A stretch of DNA of 37,418 nucleotides from contig JANWYF010000010.1 of the NCBI GenBank assembly GCA_025057055.1, positions 1-37,418 on the forward strand, given 5' to 3'. Below, piece by piece: positions 21,785-30,642 of the stretch. Each line of letters opens with the position of its first letter. The stretch's first letter is position 1. The notes beneath the pieces are model-generated. The model was given only the letters and a program-made list of their open reading frames with translations, did no database searches and was not told where the DNA came from. Origin of the DNA: Rhodovarius sp. (GTDB lineage: Bacteria; Pseudomonadota; Alphaproteobacteria; Acetobacterales; Acetobacteraceae). Made by a program: the position numbers and the translations under genes.

Positions 21785-22632
21785 GGATCCTGGAATCGAT
21801 CGCCGAGACCTTCGGCGACTATGACGGCTATGTGCTCGACCTGTGGGGCGTGGTGCATGACGGCCGCCGCCCCTATCCGGGCGTGCCGGAGGCGCTGGCG
21901 GCCATGCGGGCGGCCGGCAAGCGCATCGCCTTCCTGACCAACGCGCCGAGGCGGGCCTGGTTCATCCGGCGCATGCTCGATGGCATGGGGCTCGATCGCG
22001 CCCTCTATGACGGCATCATGAGCAGCGGCGAGGCGACCTGGATGCTGCTCAAATCCGGCGCCGATCCGCGCTTCCGCGGCCCCGCCTACCACATCGGGCC
22101 GGAGCGCGACCTCTCCGTCGTCGAGGAGGGCGCGGCCGAACTCGTGCGCGATATCCGGGCGGCGCGCTTCCTCCTCAACACCGGCCCCGATCCGGAGCGT
22201 GGGCCGAGATCGGTCGAACCCTATCGCGAGGAGCTGGCCGCCTGCCGCGCCGCCGGCCTGCCCATGCTCTGCGTCAATCCCGACCGGCATGTGATGGTGG
22301 GCGGCGAGCGCATCCTCTGCGCCGGGGCGCTGGCGGATGTCTATCGGGAGATGGGCGGCGAGGTGCTGGAGATCGGCAAGCCCGATCCGGCGGTCTATGG
22401 CCCGACCCTGGCGCTGCTCGGCGATCTGCCGCGGCATCGGGTGGTGGCGGTGGGGGATACGCCGCATACCGACCTCGCCGGCGCGGCCCATGCGGGGCTG
22501 GATGCGATCTGGGCGATGACCGGCCTCTTCGAGCATGCCCATGGCCGGGAGGTGTCGCCCGAGAGGCTCGCGGAACTGGCCGCGGAGGCCGGGGTGGCGC
22601 CGCGCGCAGCGCTGCGGGCCTTGCGCGTCTGA
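21781..22632 (+). CDS. HAD superfamily class IIA hydrolase (TIGR01459-like)
   Basis: 283 residues from GTG 21781, overlapping the pyrD stop by 4 nt. Motif I 'YVLDLWGVVHDG' (nucleophile and acid Asp, with Trp-Gly between), motif II 'FLTNAPR', motif III lysine in 'EIGKPDPAVYGPTL' and motif IV 'VAVGDTPHTDLAGA' are all present, with the class IIA cap between motifs II and III. Relatives are phosphatases of small phosphometabolites (NagD, 4-nitrophenylphosphatase type). Coupling to pyrD may mean it clears a nucleotide-pathway phosphoester (inference). Confidence 0.9.
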   Translation: MRILESIAETFGDYDGYVLDLWGVVHDGRRPYPGVPEALAAMRAAGKRIAFLTNAPRRAWFIRRMLDGMGLDRALYDGIMSSGEATWMLLKSGADPRFRGPAYHIGPERDLSVVEEGAAELVRDIRAARFLLNTGPDPERGPRSVEPYREELAACRAAGLPMLCVNPDRHVMVGGERILCAGALADVYREMGGEVLEIGKPDPAVYGPTLALLGDLPRHRVVAVGDTPHTDLAGAAHAGLDAIWAMTGLFEHAHGREVSPERLAELAAEAGVAPRAALRALRV

Positions 22633-22770
22633 ACCGTGCGCGCAGGAAGGGGGCGGCGGGCACAGCCGGCCGGCAGCCTTCCAGGCACGGCCCGAGGGAG
22701 GCGGGAGAGGGGCACCCGATGAGAGCCGGGCGCGCGGAGGGCAGCGACCATGACGCCCCGGCCCGGCCGA

Positions 22771-22799
22771 TTCCGGCCGCGGCGGATCGGCCCTAGTCT
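22771..22799 (+). promoter_or_regulatory. Candidate leaderless promoter of the racemase-like gene
   Basis: TTCCGG (22771-22776), 17-nt spacer, TAGTCT (22794-22799), then ATG after 6 nt. No Shine-Dalgarno is present. The same spacing and similar hexamers precede sspB. Confidence 0.4.
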
Positions 22800-22805
22800 G
22801 CCCCC

Positions 22806-23897
22806 ATGACCGCCGTCCCGCCGCTGACCATCCGCAGCTTCCGCATCCGTGCCGTCGATGCGCCGCTCGATCCGCCGCTGTGCAACAGCCTGGGCCGCAT
22901 CACCCGCGCCCCGCTCGTGATCGCCGAGCTGCAGACGGCAGAGGGGCCGCGCGGCAGCGCCTATGTCTTCGCCTATACGCCGGCCGCCCTGCTGCCGCTG
23001 GCCGCCCTGGCCCACAATCTGGCCGAGGGGCTGGTCGGCCGGCCCTGCGCGCCGCAGCCGCTGTGGCAGGAACAGCAGGAGCGCTTGCGCCTGCTCGGCA
23101 CCGAGGGCCTCGTGACCATGGCGATCGCCGTGCTCGATATGGCGATGTGGGATGCGCTGGGCCAGGCGGCAGGAGTGCCGCTCGCGGTGCTGCTCGGCGG
23201 CACCACCGATCCGCTGCCCGCCTATGCCAGCCTGCGCGGCTGGGGCCCGGCCATGCTGGAGGCCGAGGCGGCCGCCGCCGTCGCCGCCTGGGGCGCGCGG
23301 GCCGTGAAGTTCAAGCTCGGCCATCCGCGGCTTGAGGAGGATCTGGACACGGTCCGCGCGGTGCGCGCGGCCGTCGGGCCGGATGTCGAGATCATGGTGG
23401 ACTACAACCAGGCCCTCTCCCGGCCTGAGGCCCTTCGCCGCGGCCTGGCCCTGCAGCGGCAGGATGTGCGCTGGATCGAGGAACCGCTGCACGCCACCGA
23501 TGACGAGGGCCTCGCCGAGCTGTCGCAGCGCCTGGCCATCCCGGTCCAGGGGGGCGAGAACTGGTGGGGCCCGGCCGGGATGGCGCGCAGCCTGGCCGCC
23601 CGGGCGGTGCGGCTGTGCATGCCCGATGTGATGAAGATGGGCGGCATCACCGGCTTCCTGCGCGCGGCGGCGATCGCGGCGGCGCATCGCATCCCGATGT
23701 CAAGCCACATCTTCATCGAGGCGAGCGCACAATGCCTGCCGGTCGTGCCCACCCGCCACTGGCTCGAGCATCTCGACCTCGCCGCGCCGCTGCTCGCCGA
23801 GACGATCGCGCTGCGCGATGGCTGCGCGCTGGTGCCGGACCGCCCGGGTCTCGGCCTGCGGTGGGATGAGGCAGCGCTGGCCCGCTACGCGGCGTAA
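22806..23897 (+). CDS. Mandelate racemase-like enzyme (enolase superfamily)
   Basis: 363 residues. Sequence and residue spacing follow Pseudomonas mandelate racemase closely: 'VFAYTPAALLPL' in the capping domain; base K170 in 'VKFKLG' (with K168); metal ligands D199 ('IMVDYNQALS'), E225 ('WIEEPL') and E251 ('GGENWWGP'); D274 ('MPDVMKMGG'); base H301 ('PMSSHIFIEASA'); and E321 ('HWLEHLDLA'). These sit four residues beyond K166, D195, E221, E247, D270, H297 and E317 of the known enzyme, so both racemising bases are kept. It likely abstracts the alpha proton of a 2-hydroxy acid using Mg2+. No mandelate pathway genes lie nearby, so the substrate may be another hydroxy or sugar acid. Confidence 0.88.
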   Translation: MTAVPPLTIRSFRIRAVDAPLDPPLCNSLGRITRAPLVIAELQTAEGPRGSAYVFAYTPAALLPLAALAHNLAEGLVGRPCAPQPLWQEQQERLRLLGTEGLVTMAIAVLDMAMWDALGQAAGVPLAVLLGGTTDPLPAYASLRGWGPAMLEAEAAAAVAAWGARAVKFKLGHPRLEEDLDTVRAVRAAVGPDVEIMVDYNQALSRPEALRRGLALQRQDVRWIEEPLHATDDEGLAELSQRLAIPVQGGENWWGPAGMARSLAARAVRLCMPDVMKMGGITGFLRAAAIAAAHRIPMSSHIFIEASAQCLPVVPTRHWLEHLDLAAPLLAETIALRDGCALVPDRPGLGLRWDEAALARYAA

Positions 23898-24241
23898 GCC
23901 GGGCCCCTGCGGGCCCGCGGCGGCCTTGCCCCCGCCCCGGGCGCGCGGGCATCGGCGCAGAGGCGAAGGGGCGCCGGCTGCGACGGCCGCAGCCTGCATG
24001 GCGGCCGATCGGGGCAGCCGATGCGCCTTGCCGGGAGGGTGGGCGAGGTGCCGCGCAGGCCGGCGCCCCCTCCGTTCAGGCCGCGCCATGCCCGGCGGCG
24101 AAGCGACGGAAGCGCCCGGCCGAGGCCAGCGGGAGCCTCCGCCGCCGCCTGGGCAAGCCCTGGGGGGCGGGGCGCGACGGCCCAGTCCCGCACACCCGCT
24201 TCGCCGCCGCCTGCGCCCGAAGCCTCCCCGGGATCGCGGCT
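23898..24241. other. Intergenic stretch, hairpin then no gene seen
   Basis: About 340 bases of GC-rich DNA between the racemase-like gene and the oxidase subunit gene. Apart from the hairpin at 23901-23916 I see no ribosome binding site, conserved protein or RNA signal on either strand. Confidence 0.5.
23901..23916 (+). terminator. Short hairpin after the racemase-like gene
   Basis: GGGCCC-CTGC-GGGCCC starts 3 nt after the TAA stop. It has a six-bp GC stem and no T run; partial terminator or 3' end stabiliser. Confidence 0.4.
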
Positions 24242-24400
24242 TCAGCCCCAGATCAGATAGAGCAGGATCAGCACCGTGGCGGTCGCGGCGATCGCGACCT
24301 TGGTGAAGGCGATGAAGGAGTTCCACATCGCCTGGCGCTCCGCCAGGATGTCCTGCGCCTTCACCTCGACGAACTCGATCTCGGTCTTCTGTTCTGCCAT
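24242..24400 (-). CDS. aa3-type cytochrome c oxidase subunit IV (small)
   Basis: 52 residues. A short polar N-terminus ('MAEQKTEIEFVEVKAQDILAE') is followed by 'RQAMWNSFIAFTKVAIAAT' and one membrane helix ending 'LILLYLIWG'. This is the plan of the bacterial aa3 oxidase subunit IV: the 'W..F..FTK' turn and a single C-terminal span. It packs against subunits I and III of the oxidase in the inner membrane and is not catalytic. AGGGAAGG lies just before the ATG. As in many alphaproteobacteria, it stands alone, away from the other cox genes. Confidence 0.88.
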   Translation of the reverse strand: MAEQKTEIEFVEVKAQDILAERQAMWNSFIAFTKVAIAATATVLILLYLIWG

Positions 24401-24910
24401 GGCCTTCCCTTGAGCCTTGCCCGCGCCGAGGCGCGCTGCCGCATCCGGCTGCCGAGATAGAGCAGAAAACCGCTACCGCAAATCACCCGCGGGGCTGTCG
24501 CGGCCAGGCGGGTGCAAGCCAGGCCAGCCAAGGCCAAGCGGCCGAGGCGCTGCAGCGCGCGGCCGCCGCCCCCGCATGCCGCCGCCGCTTCCCTGGCGCG
24601 GAGCCATCGCCCCCGCCGCGCTGCCGCCCCGGGGCCCAGCCCGCCCAGGCGGCCCCTGCTGAGGGAACCGCGGGAGGGCTGCCGGCCGGTTGTCCCGTGC
24701 GGCTGCCGCCGCCCGCCCCCGGATGGGCCGGCCGCCAAGCCCCGGGCCCGGAAGGGCGATGTGCTCGCCGTGGCAGCCCAGCCTGCGCAACTGCCCAGAG
24801 TTGCGGCGCCCGGCGGTGCGGAGGGGCAGCCCTCTGCCCCTGCGAAGGCTTGCCCGGACCCTTCTGCGGCGCAACTCTTCCGCCCAGCCACGCTTCGCCA
24901 CGGGGGTTTC
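24401..24910. other. Intergenic stretch between divergent genes; only a weak promoter seen
   Basis: 510 bases between the oxidase subunit gene (leftward) and the solute receptor (rightward). A slightly AT-richer patch around 24455-24486 could hold the leftward promoter. The rest is GC-rich with open frames on both strands but no recognisable product; no promoter for the receptor stands out. Confidence 0.5.
24454..24481 (-). promoter_or_regulatory. Weak candidate promoter for the oxidase subunit IV gene
   Basis: On the minus strand, TTGCGG (24476-24481), 16-nt spacer, TATCTC (24454-24459), about 54 nt before the ATG. Each hexamer matches only three consensus positions. Confidence 0.3.
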
Positions 24911-25882
24911 ATGTCCGCCATCCCACGCCGTTCGCTGCTCGCAGCCCCGGGGCTGCTCGCTGCCCTGCCTGCCACCGCCCAGGAATGGACGCCCACCGGC
25001 CCGGTGCGGCTGATCAACGGCTTCCCGCCCGGCGGCAGTCCCGACATCCTGGCCCGCGCCATGGCGAGCCACGTCCAGACGCTGCTCGGCCAGCCCATGG
25101 TGGTGGAGAACCGCGCGGGTGCCGGCGGCGTCATCGGTGCCCGCGCCGCCGCCCAGGCCGCACCGGATGGGCATACCATCCTGCTTGCCGTCATCTCCCA
25201 TGTGCTGCAGCCCTACATGAACGAGCAGGCGGGCTTCCGGGTGGAGGATTTCCGCGCGGTCACCTGGCTCGCCACCACGCCGCTTGCGGTGGTGGTGCGC
25301 CACGATTTTCCGGCCCGCACCATCCAGGAATGGGATCGGCTGGTGCGCGCCAACCCCGATCGCTACACCGCCGCCACCGCCGGCCAGGGCACGCCGCACC
25401 ACATGGCGACCGAGCTCTACATGCAGGCGACCGGCGCGCGGCTGCGCATGGTCCCCTATCGCGGCACGGCACCGGCGCTGACCGACATCCTGGCCGGCAC
25501 GGTCGACATGATGTTCGCCGATCTGGCCGCCGCGCTGGGCCAGATCCGGCAGGGGGCGCTGCGCGCACTCGCCGTTACCACCGCCCGCCCGGTGCCCGCC
25601 CTGCCCGATGTGCCGCTGATGAGCGCGACGGTGGTGCCGGGCTATGAGGCCTATTCCTGGGTCAATTGGTGGGTGCCGGCGCGCACGCCCGATCACATCG
25701 TGCAGCGCCTCAACCGCGTGGCCGTGCAGGCGCTGAACCAGCCTGACGTGACGGCCCGCGCGGCCGAGGTGGGCTTCCTGGTGGAGGGCACAGGCGTGGC
25801 CGAGGCCGAGGCCTTTGTCCGCCGCGAGGCCGAGAAGTGGTCGAGCCTGATCCGCGCCCGCAACCTGCGGGTCGAGACCTGA
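24911..25882 (+). CDS. Tripartite tricarboxylate transporter receptor (Bug/TctC family)
   Basis: 323 residues. An N-terminal export signal with twin arginine ('MSAIPRRSLLAAPGLLAALPATAQ') is followed by the Bug fold: 'VRLINGFPPGGSPDILARAMA', 'PMVVENRAGAGGVIGARAAAQA', 'PDGHTILLA', 'MVPYRGTAPALTDILAGTVDMMFADLAAAL', 'ALAVTTARPVPALPDVPLM' and 'YEAYSWVNWWVPARTP'. Such periplasmic receptors close around a carboxylate ligand by two water-mediated contacts and normally hand it to TctAB. No TctAB gene is near; orphan receptors of this kind are very numerous in Acetobacteraceae and Burkholderiales. The ligand is unknown. Confidence 0.9.
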   Translation: MSAIPRRSLLAAPGLLAALPATAQEWTPTGPVRLINGFPPGGSPDILARAMASHVQTLLGQPMVVENRAGAGGVIGARAAAQAAPDGHTILLAVISHVLQPYMNEQAGFRVEDFRAVTWLATTPLAVVVRHDFPARTIQEWDRLVRANPDRYTAATAGQGTPHHMATELYMQATGARLRMVPYRGTAPALTDILAGTVDMMFADLAAALGQIRQGALRALAVTTARPVPALPDVPLMSATVVPGYEAYSWVNWWVPARTPDHIVQRLNRVAVQALNQPDVTARAAEVGFLVEGTGVAEAEAFVRREAEKWSSLIRARNLRVET

Positions 25883-25938
25883 GCTGAGCGGCACGACCGG
25901 CCGCGGCCGGCCCGGCTCGCGGCAGCGGAGGGGCCGGT

Positions 25939-25967
25939 TTCCGGCAGCCCTCGCGCTCGGCTATGCT
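25939..25967 (+). promoter_or_regulatory. Candidate leaderless promoter of sspB
   Basis: TTCCGG (25939-25944), 17-nt spacer, TATGCT (25962-25967), ATG after 8 nt; no Shine-Dalgarno. Confidence 0.4.
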
Positions 25968-25975
25968 GCCCAGCC

Positions 25976-26506
25976 ATGAGCGAGAGCCCGCCTGAGAGCC
26001 TTCTGCCCTATGAGCGCTGGACGGAACGCGCGCTGCGCGGCGTGGTGGTCGATGCGCTGGAGCATGTGGCCCGACACGGCCTGCCGGGCGAGCACCACTT
26101 CTACCTGAGCTTCCGCACCGACCATCCGGGCGTGGTCATGCCCGGCCATCTCCGTGCGCGCTATCCGCAGGAGATCACGATCGTCCTGCAGCACCGCTTT
26201 TGGGACCTGGCGGTCGACCGCAGCGCCGGCAGCTTCTCGGTCAGCCTGAGCTTCGGCGGCGTGCCGGCGCGGCTGACCGTCCCCTTCGCAGCGCTGACCG
26301 CCTTCCACGACCCCGCGGTGCGCTTCGGCCTGCGCTTCGAGCCCGAGGACGCCGCCGCGACCGGCCTGGCCGCGGAGGCTGCCACAGCCCCGGCTGCCCC
26401 GGCCGAGGAGCAGCAGCCCGCGCCCACCCCCGCCCCGGCTGCGGAGCGCACCGCGGAGACCCCGCAGGTGGTCAGCCTGGAAGCCTTCAGGCGGAAGCGG
26501 GATTGA
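25976..26506 (+). CDS. sspB: ClpXP adaptor SspB, alphaproteobacterial type
   Basis: 176 residues. The substrate-binding domain covers about 8-125: 'YERWTERALRGVVVDALEHVARHGLPGEHHFYLSFRTDHPGVVMPGHLRARYPQEITIVLQHRFWDL' and 'FSVSLSFGGVPARLTVPFAALTAFHDPAVRFGLRFE'. A disordered Ala/Pro/Glu linker leads to the C-terminal ClpX-binding tail 'VVSLEAFRRKRD'. SspB holds ssrA-tagged and other substrates and delivers them to the ClpXP protease in the cytoplasm. Domain, linker and tail are all complete. A fumarase gene follows, an arrangement seen in other alphaproteobacteria. Confidence 0.9.
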   Translation: MSESPPESLLPYERWTERALRGVVVDALEHVARHGLPGEHHFYLSFRTDHPGVVMPGHLRARYPQEITIVLQHRFWDLAVDRSAGSFSVSLSFGGVPARLTVPFAALTAFHDPAVRFGLRFEPEDAAATGLAAEAATAPAAPAEEQQPAPTPAPAAERTAETPQVVSLEAFRRKRD

Positions 26507-26733
26507 CGGCCGGACGGCGTCGGTGGCGCCGGAAGCATCGGCGGGCCGGCGCCCTTCTGCCCAGGAGGTTGCGGGACGGGACAGGTGATGGGCCTGCTCC
26601 AGCCGGCGGCGGCGCGCTGCTTGCGCTGCACACCGACCCCGACCGCCTCTCGCCCGATATGGACCTGCCGGGCTGACGCGGCGCGGCGCCTCGGCTAGGG
26701 AGGAGCCAAGATATTGACGGGAAGGCCAGCCCC

Positions 26734-28377
26734 ATGCCCCTCGACACCCGCCCTGCCGGTTTCCTCTACCGGCCGATGTTCCCCCTCGGTCCCGACGACA
26801 CCCCCTACCGCCGCCTGCCGATCGAGGGGGTGAGCACGATCGAAGTCGGCGGCAAGCGGGTGCTGCAGGTCCCGCCCGCGGTGCTGGAGGAGCTCGCGCT
26901 CGCCGCCTGCAAGGATGCCTCCCATCTGCTGCGGCCTGGGCATCTCGCCCAGCTGCGGGCCATCCTGGATGATCCGGAGGCGACGCCGAACGACCGCTTC
27001 GTGGCGCTCGAGCTGCTCAAGAACGCCAATATCGCGGCCGGCTTCGTCCTGCCGATGTGCCAGGATACCGGCACCGCCATCATCTTCGGCAAGAAGGGCC
27101 AGCGCGTCTGGGTCGAGGGCGATGAGGAGGAGGCGCTCTCCTTCGGCGTCCATCGCGCCTATACCGAGACCAACCTGCGCTACTCGATGATGGCCCCCCT
27201 CTCCACCTTCGAGGAGGTCAACACCGGCAACAACCTGCCGGTCCAGTTCGACATCATGGCCGCCCCGGGGGAGGATCACGCCGAGGAGTTCCACCTGCTC
27301 TTCGTGCTCAAGGGCGGGGGTTCGGCCAACAAGACCTTCCTCTACCAGCAGACGCGGGCGCTGCTGAGCAAGGCGAAGCTGCTCGCCTTCCTCGAGGAGA
27401 AGATCAAGACGCTCGGCACCTCCGCCTGCCCGCCCTATCACCTGGCGGTGGTGATCGGCGGCACCAGCGCCGAGGCGACGCTCAAGGCGGTCAAGCTCGC
27501 CTCCACCCGCTATCTCGATTCGCTGCCCACGCGCGGGGACCGTTCGGGCCATGCCATCCGGGATCCGGAGCTTGAGGCGGAGATCCACAAGCTGACGCAG
27601 AATCTCGGCATTGGCGCGCAGTTCGGCGGCAAATACTTCTGCCATGACGTGCGCGTGATCCGCATGAGCCGCCATGGCGCCTCGCTGCCGATCGGCATTG
27701 GCGTCTCCTGTTCGGCGGATCGCCAGATCAAGGCCAAGATCACGGCGGAGGGCGTCTTCCTCGAGGAGCTGGAGCGTGACCCGGCGCGTTTCCTGCCGGA
27801 TCACGACGAGGAGAGCCTGGGCGGGGAGGTGGTGCACATCGACCTCGACCAGCCGATGGATCAGATCCGCGCCATTCTCTCCCGCTATCCGGTCAAGACG
27901 CGGCTGTCCCTGACCGGCACCATGGTCGTGGCCCGGGATATCGCGCATGCGAAGCTGATGGAGCGGCTGGAACGCGGGGAGGGGCTGCCGGACTACATCA
28001 AGAACCACCCGGTCTATTACGCGGGGCCTGCCAAGACACCGCAGGGCTACGCCACGGGGAGCTTCGGCCCGACCACCGCCGGCCGGATGGACAGCTATGT
28101 CGAGGCCTTCCAGGCCGCCGGCGGCAGCCTGGTGATGCTCGCCAAGGGCAACCGCTCGCGGGCGGTGCGCGAGGCGTGCAAGAAATACGGCGGCTTCTAC
28201 CTGGGCAGCGTGGGCGGGCCGGCAGCGCGGCTGGCCCAGGATTGCATCAAGCATGTCGAGGTGCTGGAATATCCCGAACTCGGCATGGAAGCGGTGTGGA
28301 AGATCCGGGTCGAGAACTTCCCGGCCTTCATCGTCATCGACGACAAGGGCAACGATTTCTACGACGGGCTGGAGTGA
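26734..28377 (+). CDS. Class I fumarate hydratase (iron-sulfur)
   Basis: 547 residues with GGAAGG about 10 nt before ATG 26734. It hydrates fumarate to malate in the TCA cycle using an oxygen-sensitive 4Fe-4S cluster. Cluster cysteines are C109 ('[21 protein letters not shown]'), C232 ('[20 protein letters not shown]') and C326 ('[16 protein letters not shown]'), which correspond to C105, C224 and C318 of E. coli FumA. The C-terminal beta domain has '[23 protein letters not shown]' and '[21 protein letters not shown]'. Length equals FumA/FumB. The frame is intact. Many alphaproteobacteria have only class I or only class II; which applies here cannot be told. Confidence 0.95.
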   Translation: MPLDTRPAGFLYRPMFPLGPDDTPYRRLPIEGVSTIEVGGKRVLQVPPAVLEELALAACKDASHLLRPGHLAQLRAILDDPEATPNDRFVALELLKNANIAAGFVLPMCQDTGTAIIFGKKGQRVWVEGDEEEALSFGVHRAYTETNLRYSMMAPLSTFEEVNTGNNLPVQFDIMAAPGEDHAEEFHLLFVLKGGGSANKTFLYQQTRALLSKAKLLAFLEEKIKTLGTSACPPYHLAVVIGGTSAEATLKAVKLASTRYLDSLPTRGDRSGHAIRDPELEAEIHKLTQNLGIGAQFGGKYFCHDVRVIRMSRHGASLPIGIGVSCSADRQIKAKITAEGVFLEELERDPARFLPDHDEESLGGEVVHIDLDQPMDQIRAILSRYPVKTRLSLTGTMVVARDIAHAKLMERLERGEGLPDYIKNHPVYYAGPAKTPQGYATGSFGPTTAGRMDSYVEAFQAAGGSLVMLAKGNRSRAVREACKKYGGFYLGSVGGPAARLAQDCIKHVEVLEYPELGMEAVWKIRVENFPAFIVIDDKGNDFYDGLE

Positions 28378-28565
28378 GAGATGCCCGCGCCGCACCCCTC
28401 TCTCCTGGCCCGCGCAGCGGCTGGCGAGTGGCCGCCGGGCGCCGGGCCGGGCCTGCGCGGCGGACCGGCGCGGCCGCTCCTCGTCTTGCCTGACCGTTCT
28501 CCGGCCGGGGCGCGGCGCCGGGCCTCGCCTCACCCGGCGGTCTGCGGCCGCCAGGCGGGGATGGC

Positions 28566-28964
28566 ATGAGCGGGCGGCGCCTCATCTCCTCGGGCTCGCT
28601 CTTCGAGGAGCAGATCGGCTATTCCCGCGCCGTGGTCGATGGGGATTACGTCTTCGTCTCCGGCACCACGGGCTACGATTACGCCACCATGACCATCGCC
28701 GATGACGTGGTGGCCCAGGCCGAACAGTGCTTCCGCAACATCGCCGCCGCTCTCGCCGAAGCAGGCGCGAGCCTCGATGACGTAGTGCGGGTGCTCACCA
28801 TCGTCCCGCGGCGGGAGGATTGGGAGGCCTGCTGGCCCGTCTTCCGCCGCTATCTCGGCCGGGCGCGGCCGGCTTCCACCCTGATTCATGCCGGTTTGCA
28901 GAACGAGGCGATGCGCATAGAGATCGAAGTCACGGCCCGGCTGCGCCGCGCCGCGGGGGGGTGA
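28566..28964 (+). CDS. RidA family (YjgF/UK114) protein
   Basis: 132 residues from ATG 28566. 'YSRAVVDGDYVFVSGTTGYDY' and 'QCFRNIAAALAEAGASLDDVVRVLTIVPRREDW', then 'ARPASTLIHAGLQNEAMRIEIEVTAR' follow the family. R101 and E119 are at the places of the RidA residues that bind and activate the imine (R105, E120). RidA proteins hydrolyse reactive enamines/imines released by PLP enzymes; members of divergent subgroups act in catabolic pathways. The gene is 3 nt from the VOC gene and close to an aminotransferase, so it probably deaminates that pathway's imine (inference). Confidence 0.88.
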   Translation: MSGRRLISSGSLFEEQIGYSRAVVDGDYVFVSGTTGYDYATMTIADDVVAQAEQCFRNIAAALAEAGASLDDVVRVLTIVPRREDWEACWPVFRRYLGRARPASTLIHAGLQNEAMRIEIEVTARLRRAAGG

Positions 28965-28967
28965 ACC

Positions 28968-29363
28968 ATGCGCTTCGCCGTCGACCGGCTCGACCACCTC
29001 GTGATCAACTGCCGCGACGTCGAGATCACCGCCGCCTGGTATGAGCGGGTGCTGGGCATGGAGCGCGAGATCTTCGGCCGCGACCAGCGCACGGCGCTGC
29101 GCTTCGGCGGGCAGAAGATCAATCTGCGCCCGCATGACCATCCGGTCACGGAATGGCCGACCGGGCGCGTGACCGCCCCGGGCAGCCAGGACCTCTGCTT
29201 CATCGTGACGGTCAGCGCCGAACAGATCGTGGCCCATCTGCACCGGCTGGGGGTTGCCATCGAAGCCGGCCCGGTGGAGAAGGCCGGCGCTCTCGGCCCG
29301 ATCGAGAGCGTCTATTGCCGCGACCCCGACGGCAATCTGATCGAGATCAGCACCTACGGCTGA
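28968..29363 (+). CDS. VOC family (glyoxalase/dioxygenase fold) protein
   Basis: 131 residues. Two beta-alpha-beta-beta-beta units: 'RLDHLVINCRDVEITAAWYERVLGMERE' and 'DLCFIVTVSAEQIVAHLHRLGVAIEAGPVEKAG', ending 'ESVYCRDPDGNLIEISTYG'. The metal ligands are probably H13 or so in the first strand, H at 'RPHDHP' or 'LHRLG', and the C-terminal Glu in 'LIEIS'. Such proteins coordinate a divalent metal and may be isomerases, lyases or dioxygenases. It starts 3 nt after the RidA stop and precedes the aminotransferase, so the three probably form one operon. Confidence 0.85.
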   Translation: MRFAVDRLDHLVINCRDVEITAAWYERVLGMEREIFGRDQRTALRFGGQKINLRPHDHPVTEWPTGRVTAPGSQDLCFIVTVSAEQIVAHLHRLGVAIEAGPVEKAGALGPIESVYCRDPDGNLIEISTYG

Positions 29364-29410
29364 GGCCGGCCCGAGCCGCGCTTCCCGCCCTTGCCCCGAG
29401 GATGCTTCCC

Positions 29411-30598
29411 ATGCCCGAACCCCGCGGCCGGATGTTCTTCGCCAATCCTGGCCCCACCAACATCCCCGACTCCGTCCTGCACGCCTGCGCCCATCCCTCC
29501 ATCGACTTCAACGATGACGCCTTCTTCGCCGTCTATGAGCGCTGCGTGGCCGGGCTGAAGCGGGTGTTGCGCACCGAACACCACATCTTCTTCTACACCG
29601 CCTCAGGCCACGGCGCCTGGGAGGCCTCGATGGCCAATCTCTTCAGCCCGGGCGATGCGCTGCTGGTGATCGAGACCGGGCATTTCTCCGACTCCTGGGC
29701 GAAGATGGGCCGTGCGCTCGGGCTTGCGATCGAGACCGTGCCGGCCGACTGGCGCGAGGGGGCGCGGATCGCCGACATCGAAGCCGCCCTCGCCGCGGAC
29801 CGGTCGCACCGGATCAAGGCGGTCTGCGCCGTGCACAACGAGACCGCGACCGGCACCGTCCTGCCCTTGGCCGAGGTGCGCGCGGCGATGGATGCCGCCC
29901 GCCATCCCGCCCTGCTGCTGGCCGATACCATCTCCTCCCTCGCCTCCCTCCCCTTCGAGATGGACCGCTGGGGCGTGGATGTGGTGGTGGGCGGCAGCCA
30001 GAAGGGGCTGATGCTGCCGACCGGCTTTGCCTTCAACGCGGTCAGCCCCAAGGCGATGGAGGCGCATCGCCGCTCCCGCCTGCCCCGGCACTACTTCGAC
30101 TGGTCGGAGATGCTGACGCGCCGGCACAAGAGCTTCATCGGCACCATCCCGACCGGGCTCTTCTACGGCCTGCAGGAATCCCTTCGCCTGCTCGAGGAAG
30201 AGGGGCTTGAGAATGTCTGGGCGCGCCATAGCCGCCTTGCCCGCGCGGTGCGCGCGGCCATCGCCCACTGGTCGGGCAATGGCCGGGGGCCCGAGCTCTT
30301 CTGCCGCAACCCCGAACGCGTCTCGGACAGCGTGAGTGCGATCCTGATGCCGGAGGGGCATGACGCCGACGCCCTGCGCGCGACCTGCCGGCAGCGCTTC
30401 CATATCTCGCTCGGCGGTGGCCTCTCCCGCCTCGCCGGCCGGGTGTTCCGGATCGGGCATCTCGGTGATCTCAACGAGCCGATGATCCTTGGCACCCTCG
30501 CCGGGGTGGAGATGGCGCTGAAGCTCAACGGCGTGCCCTATCGGCCGGGCGGGGTGGAGGCGGCGATGGAGTGCCTCACCTCTGGCGCGGCGGGCTGA
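29411..30598 (+). CDS. Class V aminotransferase (serine/alanine-glyoxylate type)
   Basis: 395 residues; ATG 29411 chosen because AGGA at 29399-29402 is at good distance (ATG 29402 lies on top of it). PLP site: K198 in 'GGSQKGLMLPTGFAF', D172 in 'LLLADTISSLASLPF', and 'TASGHGAWEASMANLFSPGD' for phosphate binding. The start 'FFANPGPTNIPDSV' and end 'LSRLAGRVFRIGHLGDLNEPMILGTLAGVEMAL' are typical for serine-glyoxylate aminotransferases. It moves an amino group between a small amino acid and an oxo acid. With the RidA and VOC genes upstream and a solute receptor downstream it suggests catabolism of an amino acid or amine. Confidence 0.9.
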   Translation: MPEPRGRMFFANPGPTNIPDSVLHACAHPSIDFNDDAFFAVYERCVAGLKRVLRTEHHIFFYTASGHGAWEASMANLFSPGDALLVIETGHFSDSWAKMGRALGLAIETVPADWREGARIADIEAALAADRSHRIKAVCAVHNETATGTVLPLAEVRAAMDAARHPALLLADTISSLASLPFEMDRWGVDVVVGGSQKGLMLPTGFAFNAVSPKAMEAHRRSRLPRHYFDWSEMLTRRHKSFIGTIPTGLFYGLQESLRLLEEEGLENVWARHSRLARAVRAAIAHWSGNGRGPELFCRNPERVSDSVSAILMPEGHDADALRATCRQRFHISLGGGLSRLAGRVFRIGHLGDLNEPMILGTLAGVEMALKLNGVPYRPGGVEAAMECLTSGAAG

Positions 30599-30642
30599 TC
30601 CGCACTATCGGGCGGGGGGGAAGAAGCGTCCGGGGAAACGCC

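Noticed and set aside
25897-25910. Palindrome CCGGCCGCGGCCGG as terminator of the first Bug gene
   Set aside because: It is a short GC palindrome of a kind expected by chance in this composition, without a T run.
26507-26733. Small gene between sspB and fumarase
   Set aside because: The frame has no ribosome binding site and continues as low-complexity sequence; nothing conserved is recognisable.
28378-28565. Short gene starting at ATG 28381 after fumarase
   Set aside because: The product is Pro/Arg/Gly-rich with no domain and overlaps the upstream region of the RidA gene.
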